The position numbers and the translations under genes are program-made. The notes under the pieces were generated by a model that saw nothing but the letters and a program-made list of their open reading frames with translations, had not been told where the DNA came from and searched no databases. Of a stretch of 8,709 nt of DNA, positions 5,612-8,709 are shown one piece after another (the stretch's first letter is position 1; every line of letters begins with the position of its first letter). The DNA comes from Chryseobacterium gleum (GTDB lineage: Bacteria > Bacteroidota > Bacteroidia > UBA10329), in assembly GCA_945874195.1 (NCBI GenBank), contig CAMCFW010000067.1, positions 1 to 8,709 of the forward strand. Direction: 5' to 3'.

Positions 5612-7153
5612 ATGAAAGACAAGATCAAAGAACTACGCGACAAACAGGAACTGGCCAAACTGGGCGGTGGGGAGGAGCGGATCGCTTCGCAACACGCCAA
5701 AGGCAAGCTGACCGCCCGCGAACGGGTGCATCTGCTGATGGATGAGGGCAGTTTCGAGGAACTCGGCATGTTCGTCACCCACCGTTCGCAGGAATTCGGG
5801 CTCGACAGGCAGAAGTACCTTGGCGATGGTGTGATCACGGGCTACGGAACCGTCAACGGCCGAACGGTTTATGTTTTCGCACAGGATTTCACCATTTTCG
5901 GTGGTTCGCTGGCCGAAATGCATGCCCAGAAGATTTGCCGCATCATGGACCTTGCCATGGAGAACGGGGCACCCGTCATAGGCCTCAACGATTCGGGCGG
6001 GGCGCGCATTCAGGAAGGCGTGGTGTCGCTCGGTGGCTATGCCGACATCTTCTACAAGAACACCCTCGCTTCGGGCGTCATTCCTCAGATCTCAGCCATC
6101 ATGGGGCCATGCGCGGGTGGCGCGGTCTATTCGCCTGCGCTCACCGATTTTGTAATGATGGTGCAGGATTCGAGCTACATGTTCGTCACCGGCCCGAACG
6201 TGGTAAAAACGGTAACGCACGAAGAGGTGACCTCCGAAGAACTGGGCGGGGCCAGCGCGCATTCCACCAAATCGGGTGTCACGCACTTTGCTTGTGCCAA
6301 CGACCTTGAATGCATTGAGAATCTGAAGAACCTGCTGAGCTACATGCCGCAGAACTGCGAGGAGGAATCGCCCCAACTGACCTATCATCCGAGCGATGAG
6401 AAACGGCCAATGTTGGACAGCATCATCCCCGAAAACCCCAATCAGCCTTACGACATCAAGGAGGTGATCGAGGCGGTGGTGGATGCCGGTTCGTTTTTGG
6501 AAGTACACAAAAGCTTTGCGGAGAACATGGTGGTCGGCTTCGCCCGATTGGCCGGAAAAAGCATCGGCATTGTGGCCAATCAGCCGGCCGTGCTTGCCGG
6601 TGTGCTGGACATTGACGCTTCTACCAAAGGCGGGCGGTTCGTGCGTTTCTGCGACTGTTTCAACATTCCGCTGCTCGTTTTTGAAGACGTTCCCGGATTC
6701 CTACCCGGCACGGATCAGGAGTGGAACGGCATCATCACCAACGGGGCGAAGCTGCTCTATGCGTTCAGCGAGGCCACCGTTCCGCGCATCACGGTCATCA
6801 CGCGCAAGGCCTATGGTGGTGCCTACGATGTGATGAACAGTAAGCACATTGGTGCCGATATGAACTACGCTTGGCCCACGGCCGAAATCGCGGTGATGGG
6901 AGCGAAAGGTGCCGCAGAGATCATCTTCCGAACCGAGATCAAGGCCGCATCAGACCCTGAAGCCAAACTCAAGGAGAAGGAACAGGAATACCTCGAGCAT
7001 TTCGCCAACCCCTACCGCGCAGCCGAACGTGGCTACGTGGACGAGGTGATCCAGCCATCGCAGACGCGCGAAAAGTTGATCCGTGCGTTCGGTATGCTGA
7101 AGAACAAGGCCAGAACATTACCACGGAAGAAGCACGGGAATATTCCCTTGTAG
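5612..7153 (+). CDS. pccB: Acyl-CoA carboxylase beta subunit, propionyl-CoA type
   Basis: Carboxyltransferase subunit that moves CO2 from carboxybiotin onto a short acyl-CoA, most likely propionyl-CoA to methylmalonyl-CoA. At 513 residues it has both crotonase-fold halves of the family. The N-terminal half holds AKGKLTARERVHLL, DFTIFGGSLAE, LNDSGGARIQEG (from 125) and the oxyanion loop GPCAGGAVYSPALTDF (from 165). The C-terminal half holds NQPAVLAGVLDI, FEDVPGFLPGTDQE, the second oxyanion region RKAYGGAYDVM and YAWPTAEIAVMGAKGA. D406 in GGAYDVM corresponds to the Asp that favours propionyl-CoA in characterised PccB proteins, which supports the substrate call; other short acyl-CoAs remain possible. 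No biotin carboxylase or biotin carrier gene is in the window. No Shine-Dalgarno or TAnnTTTG box precedes the ATG, so it may be read from pheS. The kinase begins 44 bases downstream. Confidence 0.93.
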   Translation: MKDKIKELRDKQELAKLGGGEERIASQHAKGKLTARERVHLLMDEGSFEELGMFVTHRSQEFGLDRQKYLGDGVITGYGTVNGRTVYVFAQDFTIFGGSLAEMHAQKICRIMDLAMENGAPVIGLNDSGGARIQEGVVSLGGYADIFYKNTLASGVIPQISAIMGPCAGGAVYSPALTDFVMMVQDSSYMFVTGPNVVKTVTHEEVTSEELGGASAHSTKSGVTHFACANDLECIENLKNLLSYMPQNCEEESPQLTYHPSDEKRPMLDSIIPENPNQPYDIKEVIEAVVDAGSFLEVHKSFAENMVVGFARLAGKSIGIVANQPAVLAGVLDIDASTKGGRFVRFCDCFNIPLLVFEDVPGFLPGTDQEWNGIITNGAKLLYAFSEATVPRITVITRKAYGGAYDVMNSKHIGADMNYAWPTAEIAVMGAKGAAEIIFRTEIKAASDPEAKLKEKEQEYLEHFANPYRAAERGYVDEVIQPSQTREKLIRAFGMLKNKARTLPRKKHGNIPL

Positions 7154-7197
7154 CTCGGATTCGGCTTCGTTTTCGGAAAGTTACCGACCTTGGTGCG

Positions 7198-8709
7198 GTG
7201 CTGAGAATCCTATTCTTATTTCTGCTTATTCCGCTTTCCCTTTTCTCCCAAACGGAATTGGAAAGCATCGTGTCGATGCCATACGACCGCATGGTTTCCG
7301 ACCTTCATGGCTCCCGGCCTTTGCTCGAAGCCGGATTGAAGACCGCAACCGAAGCTGACAACCGGATTGACAAGGCAGAGATCCTAGTGAAACTCAGCAC
7401 CGTGACCTACCTACTGGGTGAACACGAGACCAGTCTTGAGCATGCGATCGAGGCCATCGCCTTGTTTGAAGAACTGAAACTTCCCAAACGGGCAGGCAGC
7501 TTGTACTGTTCCATTGGCTATCAGATGAAAAGGCGCGATATGGCCAAGGCGAATGCGTATATGCGTGAAGGCATTTCAATCCTTGAAGCACACAAGGACC
7601 TCGGAGCCCTGGAATCGGGCTACAATAATTACGGGGTGCTGAAGGAAATGGAAAATGAGTTGGATAGCGCCACATTCTATTACCGGAAGGCGTTTGCCAT
7701 CGCCAAATCGAACAACGATAGCGTGGCGCTTCCGTACAGCCTCAACAATTTGGGCGGAGTGGAGCTTTTGCGCAAGGATTTTGCTGCCGCCAAACCGTTG
7801 TTCGATGAAGCTTATCGCATCCGCCAGATCCGTGAGGATAGTTACGGAATCATGGAAAACCTCATACTATATGGCGACCTTTTCCAAGCACAGGGCATCA
7901 ACGATTCCGCCATCCATTATTACACCACGGCCATTTTGCGGAGCTACGGGATCGGGTTCCCTTACATGCGTCAGTATTGCTTTGAACAGTTGGCAAAGGT
8001 GCACGAAGCGGCCGGAGACCTGCGTGCTGCGCTCAACGCACAGAAGGAATTCACGGCCTTGAAGGACAGTCTGCTCGATAAGCAGCGAACGGAACAGTTG
8101 GTCGAAATGGAGACCCGTTTTGAAACCGGAAAGAAGGAGCGCGAGAACCTTCTGTTGAAACAGGAAACGCAGGAACAGCAGTTGGTCGTTTCGCGACAGC
8201 GCATGTGGATATTCGGCTCGGTGGGAATGGCGATCGGTATTCTATTCCTGGCCCTGTTCGTGCTGCAGCACAACAGGCGGATTGCAGAATCGCAGCGCGA
8301 TGCAGCCATCATTGAAGAACGTGAACGCGGTCTGCGTTCCATCATTCAGGCAACCGAGGACGAACGCAAGCGGATCGCCAAAGACCTCCATGATGGGATC
8401 GTGCAGTCGCTCACCGGATTGAGTTTGCAGATGCAGCGGCAGGCCGCTTCCAAAAAAGCGAAAGAGACCGGATTGGACAATGAACTGCACGCAACCCGAA
8501 GCACACTTGACCACGCCATTGCCGAAGTGCGCGGAATCAGCCACCAGATGATGCCCCGTGCCCTAAGCGAAATGGGTCTGGTTCCGGCCATGTCGGACAT
8601 GCTCGAAAAATCGCTCGGCCTGACCCCGATCAAATACGAATTTGAGCATCATAATATCGGAGATGACCGTTTCTCAGAACCAGTAGAGGTTTCGCTCTAT
8701 CGTATTTGT
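7198..8709 (+). CDS. TPR-containing sensor histidine kinase (NarL/DegS type), 3'-partial
   Basis: The first 504 residues of a membrane sensor kinase, open to the window edge. Residues 1-17 resemble a Sec signal (VLRILFLFLLIPLSLFS). About 45-295 is helical tetratricopeptide repeats (for example NNYGVLKEMENELDSATFYY and LNNLGGVELLRKDFAAAKPL), predicted periplasmic. About 296-335 is a charged coiled coil (ETRFETGKKERENLLLKQE). One membrane helix spans about 336-358. A second linker leads to a HisKA_3 dimerisation domain, ATEDERKRIAKDLHDG, with phospho-acceptor H398. The sequence stops at EVSLYRIC, just before the N box, so the ATPase domain lies beyond the window. The family phosphorylates LuxR/NarL-type response regulators; none is visible here. 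GTG 7198 is chosen because it alone keeps the signal peptide, as no upstream in-frame ATG exists; the start is the least certain part. It probably shares transcription with pccB. Confidence 0.9.
   Translation, partial: MLRILFLFLLIPLSLFSQTELESIVSMPYDRMVSDLHGSRPLLEAGLKTATEADNRIDKAEILVKLSTVTYLLGEHETSLEHAIEAIALFEELKLPKRAGSLYCSIGYQMKRRDMAKANAYMREGISILEAHKDLGALESGYNNYGVLKEMENELDSATFYYRKAFAIAKSNNDSVALPYSLNNLGGVELLRKDFAAAKPLFDEAYRIRQIREDSYGIMENLILYGDLFQAQGINDSAIHYYTTAILRSYGIGFPYMRQYCFEQLAKVHEAAGDLRAALNAQKEFTALKDSLLDKQRTEQLVEMETRFETGKKERENLLLKQETQEQQLVVSRQRMWIFGSVGMAIGILFLALFVLQHNRRIAESQRDAAIIEERERGLRSIIQATEDERKRIAKDLHDGIVQSLTGLSLQMQRQAASKKAKETGLDNELHATRSTLDHAIAEVRGISHQMMPRALSEMGLVPAMSDMLEKSLGLTPIKYEFEHHNIGDDRFSEPVEVSLYRIC

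Noticed and set aside
5935..6508. Overlapping open frames inside pccB on both strands (5935-6309 plus, 6092-6508 minus)
   Set aside because: The pccB frame is fully accounted for by family motifs; the other frames give low-complexity Arg/His-rich products.
7171..7182. 12-base string TTTCGGAAAGTT downstream of pccB, also found downstream of pheS (5569-5580)
   Set aside because: A shared 12-mer is expected about twice by chance in a window this size; the pheS copy is part of the hairpin, while the second copy forms no comparable stem.
7655..8062. Plus-strand open frame of 135 codons and minus-strand frames at 7971-8633
   Set aside because: They are shadows of the sensor kinase frame, which carries coherent TPR, membrane and HisKA_3 features across the same bases.

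Overview
The window looks like chromosomal DNA of a member of the Bacteroidota, possibly a Flavobacteriales-like lineage of moderate GC. Four things point there. Several starts have copies of the Bacteroidota -7 promoter element TAnnTTTG and lack clear Shine-Dalgarno sequences. One lipoprotein is short and beta-rich. One sensor kinase has the TPR-periplasmic plus NarL-type layout common in this phylum. A 115-residue protein of unknown function resembles a family I recall from flavobacteria. I see no mobile element, CRISPR array, tRNA or rRNA, and most of the content is core metabolism.

Layout, left to right: (1) phosphoglycerate kinase (pgk, +), lacking only its first residues at the window edge. 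It runs tail-to-tail into (2) a CvpA-family membrane protein (-), which is translationally coupled to (3) a secreted von Willebrand factor A (vWA) protein (-). A 58-base divergent gap carrying promoter boxes for both directions leads to (4) a 115-residue conserved protein of unknown function (+), whose stop overlaps the stop of (5) a small lipoprotein (-). A 192-base divergent intergenic region with a perfect 7-bp inverted repeat separates this from (6) an exported cyclophilin-type peptidyl-prolyl isomerase (+). An intrinsic terminator follows, and its T-run also spells a -7 box for (7) phenylalanyl-tRNA synthetase alpha (pheS, +). A hairpin-containing gap leads to (8) an acyl-CoA (propionyl-CoA type) carboxylase beta subunit (+). 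Then (9) a TPR sensor histidine kinase (+) runs off the right edge just before its ATPase domain.

The genes do not form one pathway: glycolysis, translation, carboxyl-CoA metabolism, envelope proteins and signalling sit side by side. The likely co-transcribed pairs are vWA-cvpA and possibly pccB-kinase. I found no convincing new multi-gene system. The most interesting signals are regulatory: two genes with TAnnTTTG exactly 4 bases before ATG, which implies leaderless or nearly leaderless mRNAs; a terminator whose T-tract doubles as the next promoter; and an operator-like palindrome beside a lipoprotein promoter.
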